Source: Alphaproteobacteria bacterium HT1-32 (GTDB taxonomy: Bacteria > Pseudomonadota > Alphaproteobacteria > Rhodospirillales > HT1-32). Taken from it: DNA of 64,000 bases. The position numbers and the translations under genes are program-made. Where the stretch lies: positions 122,993-186,992 of the forward strand of contig WJPL01000004.1 in NCBI GenBank assembly GCA_009649675.1. The letters are read 5' to 3'. The notes below the pieces were generated by a model, which was given only the letters and a program-made list of their open reading frames with translations, was not told the origin of the DNA and ran no database searches. Shown one piece after another: positions 26,628 to 35,545 of the stretch (within the stretch, counting starts at the first letter, position 1; each line of letters begins with the position of its first letter).

Positions 26628-27503
26628 TCAGCCTCTCTGGTCCAGTTTGAAGATGCGGATCGCATTGTCGCGGAGGAACATCTTTCGTGATTCCGGGCGC
26701 AGCTTCAGCGCGTCAACTTCCCGGCGATAACGATCAAAGGTCAGGACCGGATAGTCGGTGCCGTACATGACCTTGTGACGGCCGTAGGAATCGATGTAGC
26801 GGACGAAGCTTTCAGGCCAGTATTTCGGCGCATGCGCGTCGGCGATGATATAGACGTTGTCATGTTTCCAGGCCATGGCGATCATTTCGTCGGTCCAGGG
26901 AATACCGATATGAATTCCGATCAGCTTCAGTTCCGGAAAGTCGCAGGCCACGCCGTCGAGCGTGATCGGACGGCCGACACTGCGCAGCGGTCGTTCCTTT
27001 GCATAGACCAGCGACTGGCCGACCTGCAGCATGTAGGGAATATCGAGCTCAACGCATTTGGCATAGAACGGGTAATAGCGCGCATGATCGGGTGCCAGTT
27101 CAAACCAGTGAGGATAGCAATGTGCGCCGATGAAGCCGTATTCCTTTACGGATCGTTCCAGCGCGCGAACGCCATCCATACCTTCCGTCGGGTCAATGCC
27201 AGCCAGCCCGTAAAAGCGGTCGGGGTATTTCTGTACGGCTTCATGGACCATTTCGTAAGGCAGATGCCAGCTGGCCGGTAAGCCGATCTGGCCGGTCTTG
27301 TTGGCAACCAGAAAGGCGCGCTCCGTTCCGGCGGCGTCCATTTGGCGCAACATGTCTTCGTAGGTCGTGCCTTCCATGACGCTGTCGTCGCGCCCGAATT
27401 TCTCACGGTGGAACTTGCCGCCCCAGTCCGGGCGCATCCGGACAATTTCAGGTGTATGCGGGTTTACGACTGTGTCGATGGCAAGAATATCGAAATCACT
27501 CAT
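26628..27503 (-). CDS. Amidohydrolase family 2 (ACMSD-like) protein with degenerate metal site
   Basis: 291-residue TIM-barrel protein of the ACMSD/gamma-resorcylate decarboxylase group. Family features are the C-terminal MYGTDYP (Asp250), GIHIGIPWTDE (His198) and GAHCYPHW (His128). The canonical N-terminal metal pair H-x-H after Ile-Asp is absent: the sequence reads IDTVVNPH. The barrel His usually in P-x-x-x-H is Gln160 (YMLQVG). It may not bind zinc normally. Related proteins cleave beta-ketoacyl-CoA in side-chain degradation, which would fit the neighbouring CoA ligase and acyl-CoA dehydrogenase. It is 2 bp after the dehydrogenase stop. Confidence 0.8.
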   Translation of the reverse strand: MSDFDILAIDTVVNPHTPEIVRMRPDWGGKFHREKFGRDDSVMEGTTYEDMLRQMDAAGTERAFLVANKTGQIGLPASWHLPYEMVHEAVQKYPDRFYGLAGIDPTEGMDGVRALERSVKEYGFIGAHCYPHWFELAPDHARYYPFYAKCVELDIPYMLQVGQSLVYAKERPLRSVGRPITLDGVACDFPELKLIGIHIGIPWTDEMIAMAWKHDNVYIIADAHAPKYWPESFVRYIDSYGRHKVMYGTDYPVLTFDRYRREVDALKLRPESRKMFLRDNAIRIFKLDQRG

Positions 27504-27505
27504 GA

Positions 27506-28657
27506 TCAGTCCTCTGTCAGTCCGAGATCGCGGGCAATGATGCCGCGCTGAATTTCACTGGAACCTTCACCGAAGGTATAAAGACGCGCATCGCGCCAGT
27601 ATCGCTGCATGTCGCTTTCCGCCGCGTATCCGGCGCTGGCCATGATCTGCATGCCGTCGTCGGTGACACGGTGGAGGGCCTCTGTTGCGACCAGTTTGGC
27701 CTGTGCCGCCAGCCGGGTGCAGTCTTCGCCCTGATCAATTGACCAGGCCAGTTTGCCAACCATCAACCGGGAAAGGTCGACCGCCGTCTGCATATCAGCC
27801 AGCCGGTGTGAGATGGTCTGGAAACTGCCAATGGAGCGACCGAACTGCCGGCGTTCCCTTGCATGGGCCAGCGCGCAATCCACTGCGGCCTGTGCGACGC
27901 CGGTAACCGAGGCAGCCAGCCCGGCGCGGGCATATTTCAGGGTATTGCGCAGAATGCTGAACCCTTTTCCAACCTCGCCAAGCACCGCATCATCGGGGAC
28001 AAAGACATCCTCGAACCCGATATCCCAGGACAGCGAGCAGTTGTTTCCGACCTTGGCCAGCGGGGTCATGGATATGCCGGGCGCATCCGGTGGAATCAGG
28101 AACATGGTGACGCCTCTGGTGCCACGCTTTTCAGCGCCGGTACGGCAGGCGGTCACCATATAAGTCGCTGATTCTGCACCACTGATCCAGGTTTTGCGGC
28201 CATTGACCCGCCATCCGCCCTCAACCTTTGTTGCGCGGGTGATGATCCCTCCGGCATCACTGCCGGCACCGGGTTCGGTCAGGGCAAGGGCAAAGGCTGC
28301 GTCGCCGGCGATCAGTTTCGGTATCAGTTCCTGTCGTTGTTGTGCATTGCCTCCGGCCCGTATGGATTCAAGGCCGAAGCAGGTCACGCGGTTGAGCAGG
28401 GCAACCGCCATGAAGGCGTGATAACCCATACGTTCCTGAACCAGCACCAGTGTCTGCCAGTCACCGCCAAGGCCGCCATCGGCTTCTGGTGTGGTGATTC
28501 CGAGCAGGCCCATTTCACCCATCAGGGGCAGCAGATGATAGGGCGGATCGGCTTCCGCGTCGCGGCGACGTACCTCTGCCGGCGGCAGATGTTGCACCAT
28601 GAAACGGTCGATACTGTCGAGCAGCATGCGTTGTTCATCGCTTACTGAGAAATTCAA
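27506..28657 (-). CDS. Acyl-CoA dehydrogenase
   Basis: FAD enzyme of 383 residues that introduces a 2,3-double bond in an acyl-CoA. The N-, middle and C-terminal ACAD domains are all present: ALTEPGAGSDAGG, the middle-domain GRKTWISGAE, and the C-terminal catalytic Glu region FGEGSSEIQRGIIARDL. The start is TTG at 28657 with a strong GGAGG 5 nt upstream; an ATG nearby is out of frame. It is the first gene of the operon 28657-24510, divergent from the GMC gene with only 56 bp between the starts. Confidence 0.93.
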   Translation of the reverse strand: MNFSVSDEQRMLLDSIDRFMVQHLPPAEVRRRDAEADPPYHLLPLMGEMGLLGITTPEADGGLGGDWQTLVLVQERMGYHAFMAVALLNRVTCFGLESIRAGGNAQQRQELIPKLIAGDAAFALALTEPGAGSDAGGIITRATKVEGGWRVNGRKTWISGAESATYMVTACRTGAEKRGTRGVTMFLIPPDAPGISMTPLAKVGNNCSLSWDIGFEDVFVPDDAVLGEVGKGFSILRNTLKYARAGLAASVTGVAQAAVDCALAHARERRQFGRSIGSFQTISHRLADMQTAVDLSRLMVGKLAWSIDQGEDCTRLAAQAKLVATEALHRVTDDGMQIMASAGYAAESDMQRYWRDARLYTFGEGSSEIQRGIIARDLGLTED

Positions 28658-28713
28658 ACCGCCCTCCCATTGGTTGTTGCCAAGCGTCGGATGGTGCGCT
28701 GATTATCCTGACC

Positions 28714-30318
28714 ATGACTGAAATACGTGATGCGATTATCATTGGAGCCGGTGCAGCGGGGGCCGCAGCGGCCTGGCGTTTGGCTACGTCCGGTATTGAC
28801 GTGCTGTGTCTTGAACAGGGCGGCTGGGTTGACCCGGCGTCCTCGCCGTCTTCTGCGGATGACTGGGAGATCCGGCGACAGCAGGACTGGCATCCCAACC
28901 CCAATATCAGGCAGGCCGCGTCCGATTACCCGATTGATGACAGTACCAGCCCGATCCGGCCGCTGATGTATAATGGTGTCGGTGGGTCGACGGTGATGTG
29001 GTCCTGCCATATCCCGCGGTTTCATCCCTCCGATTTCCGGACATTCAGTCTCGACGGTGTCGGTGACGACTGGCCGGTCTCCTACGAGGATCTGGCCCCC
29101 TATTATGACCTGAATGAAGCCATGATGGGAGTGGCCGGGCAGGCCGGACATGGAGCCTACCCGGAAATGGGCGAGGGACGCCTGCCGGCGGCGCCGTTGG
29201 GCAAGCCCGGGCGTCGTATGGCCGATTGCTTCGATGATCTCGGCTGGTCCTGGTGGCCGGCTGATCTGGCGGTGAACACCGCGTCGCATATGGGGCGTGA
29301 TGCCTGCAACAATTGCGGTCCCTGCGAGTTGTATTGCCCGACCGGATCGAAGGGCTCGGTTGACCAGACCTACTGGCCCGCAGCCCTCGACGCGGGAGCT
29401 GAACTCCGAACCGGTGCCCGCGTCTTGCGGATCGAGACAGATGCCGACGGTCATGCCTCCGCAGTGATCTGGCGTGATGGCAGCGGCATTGTGCAGGAAA
29501 CCAGAGCCCGGACCATTCTGCTGGCCGCAAATGGTATCGGTTCGGCCAGAATTCTGCTGATGTCGGAAAGCGGGCGGCATCCGCAGGGCCTTTCCAATCG
29601 TTCGGGACTGGTCGGACGACGGTTGATGCTGCACCCGCTGGCCCGCGTCTCTGCCTGTTTTGATGAGCCGATGGAGGGACATCTCGGCATTACGGCGGGG
29701 GGCTTCGTGTCGCATCATTTCTATGAAACAGATATGGCCCGCGGCTTTCCGCGCGGGGTGAAGCTTCAGATGCTCGGTACACATGGCCCGGCCCTGACGG
29801 CATTGGGCAGCCTTGGCAAGCGTATGGGCTGGGGTTCGGATCATCATCGTGAATTTGCGCAGTATTTTGGCCGGTCGTTCAGCCTGTCGGTCTGTGCTGA
29901 CGATATGCCGGATACGGAAAACCGGATCGTGCTGAACAGTGAACGCACTGACAGTGATGGCCTGCCCTCCGCCCAGATGATCTACCGGGTATCGGAAGAT
30001 GCCCGTGCCGCACTGGATTTCGGCATGGACAGGGCGCGGGAAGCGCTGGCCCATGCGGGCGGGGCCGGGTTTGTTGAGATGGATCTGGTGGCTGACGCCG
30101 GATTTCACCTCATGGGAACCGCCCGTATGGGGAATGACCGGGAGACCTCGGTACTGGATTCCTGGTGTGAGGCGCATGATACGCCGGGACTTTTCGTGAT
30201 CGATGGCAGTTCGTTTGTTACCGGCGCGGCGGTCAACCCGACCAATACGTTGCAGGCGCTGGCGTTGCGTGCCGCAGACCGGATCAGGGAGACAAGGCGG
30301 CTGCGCGGTTCTCACTGA
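28714..30318 (+). CDS. GMC-family FAD oxidoreductase with Cys4 motif
   Basis: 534 residues. The FAD motif IIGAGAAGAAAAWRLA is at the N-terminus and the GMC C-terminal GTARMGNDRETSVLD and VTGAAVNPTNTLQALALR close the active site. Residues 198-208 read CNNCGPCELYC, a C-x2-C-x2-C-x3-C-P motif as in Fe-S-bearing GMC dehydrogenases (gluconate or FAD-glucose dehydrogenase large subunits). No small subunit gene follows. It oxidises an alcohol, sugar or polyol. It is a clear paralogue of the protein at 41861-43483. Its 3' end overlaps the convergent SDR gene by 7 bp. Confidence 0.9.
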   Translation: MTEIRDAIIIGAGAAGAAAAWRLATSGIDVLCLEQGGWVDPASSPSSADDWEIRRQQDWHPNPNIRQAASDYPIDDSTSPIRPLMYNGVGGSTVMWSCHIPRFHPSDFRTFSLDGVGDDWPVSYEDLAPYYDLNEAMMGVAGQAGHGAYPEMGEGRLPAAPLGKPGRRMADCFDDLGWSWWPADLAVNTASHMGRDACNNCGPCELYCPTGSKGSVDQTYWPAALDAGAELRTGARVLRIETDADGHASAVIWRDGSGIVQETRARTILLAANGIGSARILLMSESGRHPQGLSNRSGLVGRRLMLHPLARVSACFDEPMEGHLGITAGGFVSHHFYETDMARGFPRGVKLQMLGTHGPALTALGSLGKRMGWGSDHHREFAQYFGRSFSLSVCADDMPDTENRIVLNSERTDSDGLPSAQMIYRVSEDARAALDFGMDRAREALAHAGGAGFVEMDLVADAGFHLMGTARMGNDRETSVLDSWCEAHDTPGLFVIDGSSFVTGAAVNPTNTLQALALRAADRIRETRRLRGSH

Positions 30319-31070
30319 GCGATATAACCGCCGTCGACAACGAGGTCAGACCCGGCCATGAAGGCGGCGTCATCTGATGCCAGAAACAAGGCAGCACCGG
30401 CAATTTCATCAGGTTCGCCAATCCGACCAATCGGATGTTTGGGGCCTAGTGCAGCCTGCGCGCCCTCTGGTGTGTCATAGAAATCGAGCAGTCGTTCCGT
30501 CACAACGGCACCGGGCGACAGGCTGACCACCCTGATACCTTCAGCGGCATGGTCGAGAGCCAGAACCCGTGTGAACTGGATCAGCGCACCTTTGGAGGCA
30601 CAGTAAGGTGCCCGGCCCTTCGAGCCGACGGAACCCAGCTGTGAGGCGACATTGATAATCACCCCGTTGCCGCGCTCCCGCATGGCGGGGAGAACAGCCC
30701 GGCACATCAGATAGGCACCGGTCAGATTGATATCGATGGCCCGCCGCCAGTCTGCCGGTGATAATTCCAGAATCGACTGGGTCGGCGTGATGGAAGCTGC
30801 GTTGTTGACCATAATGTCCAGCTTTCCGAATGCAGCGATGGCGGAGTCCACGGCCATCAGGCCGGAGGTTTCATCGGAGACATCAAGCTCGACTGCAACG
30901 GCCTGACCACCGGCTTCCGTAATTTTTCCGGCGGCCTCGCGGGCACCATCCGGATTAATGTCACCAATGACGACAGCAGCCCCTTCAGCGGCATACCGCC
31001 GGGCGATCGCAAAGCCGATTCCCCGGGCGGCACCGGTTACAAGGGCGGTCTTTCCGGCAAGTGTCGGCAT
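30312..31070 (-). CDS. Short-chain dehydrogenase/reductase (SDR)
   Basis: 252 residues, classical SDR of the FabG/glucose-dehydrogenase type. The motifs are TGAARGIG at 12-19, NNAAS at 89-93, Ser143, Tyr156 and Lys160 (YCASK). DINPDG after the second strand suggests NAD preference through the Asp. It is cotranscribed with the GntR gene (1-bp gap) and convergent with the GMC gene. It may act on the aldehyde/ketone product of GMC oxidation. Confidence 0.9.
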   Translation of the reverse strand: MPTLAGKTALVTGAARGIGFAIARRYAAEGAAVVIGDINPDGAREAAGKITEAGGQAVAVELDVSDETSGLMAVDSAIAAFGKLDIMVNNAASITPTQSILELSPADWRRAIDINLTGAYLMCRAVLPAMRERGNGVIINVASQLGSVGSKGRAPYCASKGALIQFTRVLALDHAAEGIRVVSLSPGAVVTERLLDFYDTPEGAQAALGPKHPIGRIGEPDEIAGAALFLASDDAAFMAGSDLVVDGGYIAQ

Positions 31071-31071
31071 G

Positions 31072-31923
31072 TCAGTCTGCTTCCGTAACGGGGGTCGGGG
31101 CTGCGCGTCCTGCGCTGCTTACAACAAAGGGGGCTTTGCCATCGGCGTCTGCCGGTGCGCGTTCCATATCCAGCCAGTATTGGAACCGGTCCGGCCGATA
31201 ACGCGCCCGGACAAATTCCACCGGTTCGCCGCTCTCGTCATACATGACACGGTTTGCGGTGATCAGGGCGGTACCGACATCGACGCCAAGTGTGCGGGCG
31301 ATGATGGGGTCTGCCAGGCCGGCCGAAATATTCTGACTGGCATGGGTCAGCTTACGGCCTGTTGATTCCAGCAGGTCGACCAGGGAGTCGGTTTCCAGCC
31401 GGGCGCGGTCGAAATGGGCCGCGATTTCGTAAGGCACATAGGCTACAATGAAGCTGAACGGGTTGCCGAGGGTCGACCGAACCCGCACCGTTCGCTGTAC
31501 CTGCGCGCCATCTTCCAGCCGGAGCGCCCGCTTGACGTCCGAAGGCGGCAGGTCAATGCCGTATTCCAGAAGTTTAACCGTGGTTTCCTTGCCGATTTCA
31601 AACAGGCCGCTCAGGATATTCTTTACGTCGACACTGATGACATCGCGCCCGGGCTCGTAGGTGACATGTGTTCCGGCACCGCGGCGCCGGCGGACAAGCC
31701 CTTCGGCAGCCAGGTCTTCAACTGCGCGCCTTACCGTGATTCGCGAGACGCCGTACATGCGGGATAATTCCGCTTCACTGGGAATCAGGTCGCCATCGTT
31801 GAAGACCCCGGAGAGAATTTTATCGCGGAGTATCAGATAGACCTGATGATAGAGCGGCGTACGTAACTGATCGTTCGGACGGCTGTCCGCAGGCATCTCG
31901 CTGGTGCGGCTTTTAAGTGCCAT
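31072..31923 (-). CDS. GntR-family regulator, HutC/UTRA type
   Basis: 283 residues. Winged HTH (about 20-90): LSGVFNDGDLIPSEAELSRMY, VSRITVRRAVEDLAAEGLVRRRRG; the UTRA domain follows (about 110-260). The start ATG has GGGAG 7 nt upstream. It is divergent from the 14-gene run beginning at 32078; the perfect GTTATAAATCTATAAC palindrome in between is the likely operator. A similar site precedes the gene at 22516, so it may be a local regulon regulator. The effector is unknown. Confidence 0.9.
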   Translation of the reverse strand: MALKSRTSEMPADSRPNDQLRTPLYHQVYLILRDKILSGVFNDGDLIPSEAELSRMYGVSRITVRRAVEDLAAEGLVRRRRGAGTHVTYEPGRDVISVDVKNILSGLFEIGKETTVKLLEYGIDLPPSDVKRALRLEDGAQVQRTVRVRSTLGNPFSFIVAYVPYEIAAHFDRARLETDSLVDLLESTGRKLTHASQNISAGLADPIIARTLGVDVGTALITANRVMYDESGEPVEFVRARYRPDRFQYWLDMERAPADADGKAPFVVSSAGRAAPTPVTEAD

Positions 31924-32021
31924 TTGCTGCTCCCTGACTCTGTTTCCCGGTCGTTTCTGACCTCTCCCGAAACCTGCGCCAACTCTTTTCGTCTGAATGC
32001 AAAATTTTCTTTGGCTAAAAA

Positions 32022-32037
32022 GTTATAAATCTATAAC
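32022..32037. promoter_or_regulatory. GTTATAAATCTATAAC palindrome, candidate GntR operator
   Basis: Perfect 6-bp arms GTTATA/TATAAC around AATC, 41 bp upstream of the dioxygenase start and 99 bp upstream of the divergent GntR start. It is nearly identical to 22471-22486. Confidence 0.55.
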
Positions 32038-32077
32038 ATTAGACACTCAAGTCGAAATGCGGGAGGGCATGACGGTA

Positions 32078-33103
32078 ATGAGCGAGGCGATGTTGCGGGG
32101 GAATCAGAATAATCCGGTTCGTGTTTCTGCCAGATGCTGGGATCGGGCGGGTATGGAAGCCGTCGGTGATGCCTTTCGTTACGCCCTGTCGGAGAATGCT
32201 CTTTCCGAAATTGAGGCGGCTATCGGGTTTTGCCGTCGGAACGGACTGACATCCGAAACTGTCGAGCAGGAAGATTTCCGTATTCCGTCATTTGCTTCCG
32301 ACGTGGCGTCGCTGCACCAGCAGCTTGATGCGGGCCGTGGTTTTGTTGTCATCGGCGGGCTGGACACCTCCAGATACAGTGATGACGAAGCCGGTATTAT
32401 TGCCTGGGGGCTGGGGAACTATCTCGGCCGCCCGGTGCGTCAGGGGCTGCATACAGACCGGCGCATGTTCACCGTCACCGATACCGGCGGCAAGAATACC
32501 GATCCGACCCGTATCGGTGCCAGTTCCAAGCGGTCTGCCATGCATTCGGACAATGGCTGTCTGGAGCGGCGTCCGCCCTGTTACATTGGCCTGCTTTGCG
32601 TCAAGACCGCGGTGAAGGGCGGCGACAGCATGCTCATTTCTGCGGAGACTGTGCATGAGGTTGTGGAGCGTGAGCGACCGGATCTGCTGCCTCTCTTATA
32701 TGAAACATGGGATTTTCGTCCGCCGGTTCTGCATACCTGGCCGGATGGTCCGAAGACCATTCGCAAGCCGATCTTCGAGCGCGATTCCGGCGAGCTTCGT
32801 ATCCATTATGCCCGTGTGATGATCGAGCCGGGTATGGAACTGGCGGGAACGCCCCTGACCGACCGGCAGCGTGAGGCGCTGGATTACTTCGACAGCGTTC
32901 TGGAACGCCGTGATCTGTATTTCTCCTTCGTGCTGCGGCAGGGGGAGTTTCTTGTGACCAATAATCTCGTGAACCTGCATGGACGTGAGGCTTTTGCCAC
33001 GGATTCAGCAGGCGGTCGCATTCTTAAACGCATCTGGATGTGGCGTCGACATGTCGGCGCCGGTGATAACCCCGTCGCGCTCGACGCGGCAGAAATGAGG
33101 TAA
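32078..33103 (+). CDS. TauD/TfdA-like Fe(II)/2-oxoglutarate dioxygenase
   Basis: 341 residues from the ATG at 32078, which has GGGAGG 11 nt upstream; two earlier in-frame ATGs (32057, 32069) are possible. Iron ligands H-x-D are in MHSDNGC (His156, Asp158) and the distal His301 in NLVNLHGREAF, followed by the 2-oxoglutarate-binding Arg in RILKRIWMW. Such enzymes hydroxylate substrates, including betaine, carnitine and taurine. It is the first gene of a long plus-strand run that carries an ABC transporter and TMADH-like and GMC oxidoreductases. A methylated amine or quaternary ammonium substrate is a reasonable inference. Confidence 0.85.
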   Translation: MSEAMLRGNQNNPVRVSARCWDRAGMEAVGDAFRYALSENALSEIEAAIGFCRRNGLTSETVEQEDFRIPSFASDVASLHQQLDAGRGFVVIGGLDTSRYSDDEAGIIAWGLGNYLGRPVRQGLHTDRRMFTVTDTGGKNTDPTRIGASSKRSAMHSDNGCLERRPPCYIGLLCVKTAVKGGDSMLISAETVHEVVERERPDLLPLLYETWDFRPPVLHTWPDGPKTIRKPIFERDSGELRIHYARVMIEPGMELAGTPLTDRQREALDYFDSVLERRDLYFSFVLRQGEFLVTNNLVNLHGREAFATDSAGGRILKRIWMWRRHVGAGDNPVALDAAEMR

Positions 33104-33106
33104 AAT

Positions 33107-33835
33107 ATGCAATTTTCGGCGACAGTGGCTTCCCGGACGGGTGGCGATAACAAACAGGATTTCCCGATCAGGCGGATGTACAATTTCGGCTCTGCGACAC
33201 GTGATCCGCAGACCGCGGTCGCGCATCAGGAAGAAGTTGCGAAGTCAGGTATTTATATCGCTTTCGACGTTCCTGCGCCGCGTATCTATCCGATCGGCCG
33301 GCATTCCTTCACCATGGAAGATGAGGTCTTTGTGCAGACGGAGAAAACCTCCGGCGAGGTCGAGATCGTTCTTCACATGGCGGACCAGCTCTATGTTGGG
33401 GTTGGCAGTGACCATACGGACCGGGCGCTGGAAACCGTCAGCATTCCGGGCAGCAAGCAAGCCTGCCCGAACCATCTTGCGGGCACGCTCTGGCCTTACG
33501 CCGAGATTGCCGATCACTGGGATGAATGTGTTCTGAAGGCCTGGGTTGATGACCGCCTGTATCAGGATGTCAGTGTTTCGGCTTTCATGAAGCCGGAAGT
33601 CATCATCGACACCCTGCGGGAGCGGGTGGGTGGTGTTCCGGATCGCGATTTCACGGTGTTTTGCGGTACTATCGTCAGTGTCGATAAGGCGCTGGGCTTT
33701 GGTGCGCACTGGAAATACAGCCTCGAAGACCCGGTAACATCGCGGAATATCACGGGGAATTACGACGTTGTGAACATACTTTCTGAAGTCAGGGACGGTT
33801 TTCAGGTCCCCTTCTTCAACCCGCAAAAACAATAA
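33107..33835 (+). CDS. DUF2848-family protein
   Basis: 242 residues, cytoplasmic. It shows the block VGVGSDHTDRALETVSIPGS then QACPNHLAGTLWPYAEIADH, which I recognise as the DUF2848 signature; the family is thought to be related to fumarylacetoacetate-hydrolase-like folds. No experimental function is known to me. The start is 3 bp after the dioxygenase stop, with GAGG upstream, so the two are coupled. It probably hydrolyses or decarboxylates the oxidised product; this is a guess from context. Confidence 0.75.
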   Translation: MQFSATVASRTGGDNKQDFPIRRMYNFGSATRDPQTAVAHQEEVAKSGIYIAFDVPAPRIYPIGRHSFTMEDEVFVQTEKTSGEVEIVLHMADQLYVGVGSDHTDRALETVSIPGSKQACPNHLAGTLWPYAEIADHWDECVLKAWVDDRLYQDVSVSAFMKPEVIIDTLRERVGGVPDRDFTVFCGTIVSVDKALGFGAHWKYSLEDPVTSRNITGNYDVVNILSEVRDGFQVPFFNPQKQ

Positions 33836-33898
33836 AACACCACTCGGGAGCCGACTGCCGGTCCGGGTCCGGCGTCAAACTTAACAAGGGAGCATAGA

Positions 33899-35470
33899 AT
33901 GCTTGAATGGAAAGATATGAGACGGGGAGCCCTCGCCGCAGCGGCGCTTGGTTCCACATTGCTGGCTGGCCCGGCTCTGGCGGCGACGCTGGTCGTTGCT
34001 TCGCCGAACACGCCGGAGGGTTTTGATGGTGACGCGCTGCGCCCCCATACCCAGAACGTCGTCGTACAGACCTATGAAGGTCTGACCAAATACGGTCGCA
34101 TGATGAAAGACGGTCGCGAAGTGCTGGACCCCAGCAAGGCGCTGCCGCATCTGGCCGAAAGCTGGACAATTTCCGACGACAAGAAAACCTTTGTGCTGAC
34201 GCTTCGTAAAGGGGTCAAAAGCCCTTATGGTAACGAACTGACAGCCGATGATGTCGAATGGAGCTGGGCCAAGTCCTTTGCTCAGAAACGTACCGGCAAC
34301 TTCATTGCGCGTGTGTCGAACGTTGAGGCCGTCAAGGCGGTTGGCAAATATGACGTGGAATTCACGCTGAATGCGCCAAGCTCGATTTTCCTCAAGGCGC
34401 TGACGCTCTACGTTCCGGGCATCTATGATTCCACCGAAGTGAAAAAGCACGCTACGGCGGAAGACCCCTGGGGTCTGAAATGGATGGAAAACAACACCGC
34501 CGGATTTGGTGCCTATCATCTGGAAACCCTGAAGCCGGGTGATCAGGCGATCTTTGTCGCCAACCCGAATTACTTCGGTGAGAAGCCCTATTTTGATCGC
34601 GTGATCTACAAACAGATCCCGTCAGGTGCCAGCCGGGTTACCCTGCTGAAAACCGGTCAGGTTCAGTGGATTGACCGTCCTGCCATCCAGCAGGTTCTCG
34701 ACATGCAGAAGGACTCGTCGGTCAAGATCGAAAAAGCGACAGGTCGCAGCTCTGCTGCCGCCCGTATGAACCCGAAGTGCAAGCCGTTTGACGATGTCCG
34801 GGTCCGTCAGGCAGTCAACTACGCTGTTGATGCGGAACTGATCAACAAGGCCGTGTTCGGTGGTACAGCAGCTCTCGCCAAGTCGGTGGTTCCGCCGATT
34901 GTCGATGGTTATGACACCAGCACTTTCACCTACGACTACAACCCTGAGAAAGCCAAGGCCCTGCTGGCGGAAGCCGGTTATCCGGACGGATTCGAAATGG
35001 ATATCTTCTATTCGGATCTGTGGTGGCATCAGGAGCCGGTCGCCATTCAGATTGCTGACCAGCTCAACAAGATTGGCCTGAAAATCAAGCCGGTGAAGCT
35101 GATCGGCTCGGAAATGCGGTCACGCGGGTCACCCAAGGTGATGGATATGTGCTTCTTCACCTTTGAAGACGGCCCGATCGTGCTTGATCCGGTCTACACC
35201 ATGTACCTGATCGCGCATACCAGCGGCGTTTCAAACCGCGCAGCCTATTCGAACCTGAAGGTTGATGAGTTGATTGACGCCGGGCGTCAGGAACTTGATG
35301 CCGACAAGAAGAATGAGCTGATGAAAGAAGCCCAGAAGCTTTGGCTCGCAGATGCTCCGTGGGTAATGACCGTTTATTCGGCGACCTTTGAAGCCATGAA
35401 TCCGAAGATTTCCGGATGGGTTCACTATCCCGACGAACATGAGCGTTGGGCCGATCTGACGATGAAGTAA
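33899..35470 (+). CDS. ABC transporter substrate-binding protein, family 5
   Basis: Periplasmic binding protein of 523 residues for the following dipeptide-type importer. The signal peptide is about 1-29 (DMRRGALAAAALGSTLLAGPALA, cleavage near ALA-A). It has the SBP_bac_5 core with HLAESWTISDDKKTFVLTLRKGVK and ADDVEWSWAK, and a Lys/Glu-rich C-terminus. Shine-Dalgarno AAGGGAG. A strong hairpin follows the stop before the permease gene. The ligand is unknown, but the operon's amine-type enzymes suggest a small nitrogenous compound rather than a peptide. Confidence 0.92.
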   Translation: MLEWKDMRRGALAAAALGSTLLAGPALAATLVVASPNTPEGFDGDALRPHTQNVVVQTYEGLTKYGRMMKDGREVLDPSKALPHLAESWTISDDKKTFVLTLRKGVKSPYGNELTADDVEWSWAKSFAQKRTGNFIARVSNVEAVKAVGKYDVEFTLNAPSSIFLKALTLYVPGIYDSTEVKKHATAEDPWGLKWMENNTAGFGAYHLETLKPGDQAIFVANPNYFGEKPYFDRVIYKQIPSGASRVTLLKTGQVQWIDRPAIQQVLDMQKDSSVKIEKATGRSSAAARMNPKCKPFDDVRVRQAVNYAVDAELINKAVFGGTAALAKSVVPPIVDGYDTSTFTYDYNPEKAKALLAEAGYPDGFEMDIFYSDLWWHQEPVAIQIADQLNKIGLKIKPVKLIGSEMRSRGSPKVMDMCFFTFEDGPIVLDPVYTMYLIAHTSGVSNRAAYSNLKVDELIDAGRQELDADKKNELMKEAQKLWLADAPWVMTVYSATFEAMNPKISGWVHYPDEHERWADLTMK

Positions 35471-35486
35471 GGCTGTCGGACCGTGC

Positions 35487-35513
35487 GGGGGGCATGTCGG
35501 TGACGTGCTCCCC
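35487..35513 (+). terminator. Hairpin between ABC binding protein and permease (attenuator)
   Basis: A 12-bp stem (two G-T pairs) with a 3-nt GGT loop lies 17 bp after the binding-protein stop. A run of seven Ts comes 13 nt further down, just before the permease gene. It probably reduces read-through or stabilises the upstream mRNA. Confidence 0.5.
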
Positions 35514-35545
35514 ATAGTTCCCGATCTTTTTTTACGGATGAAATC

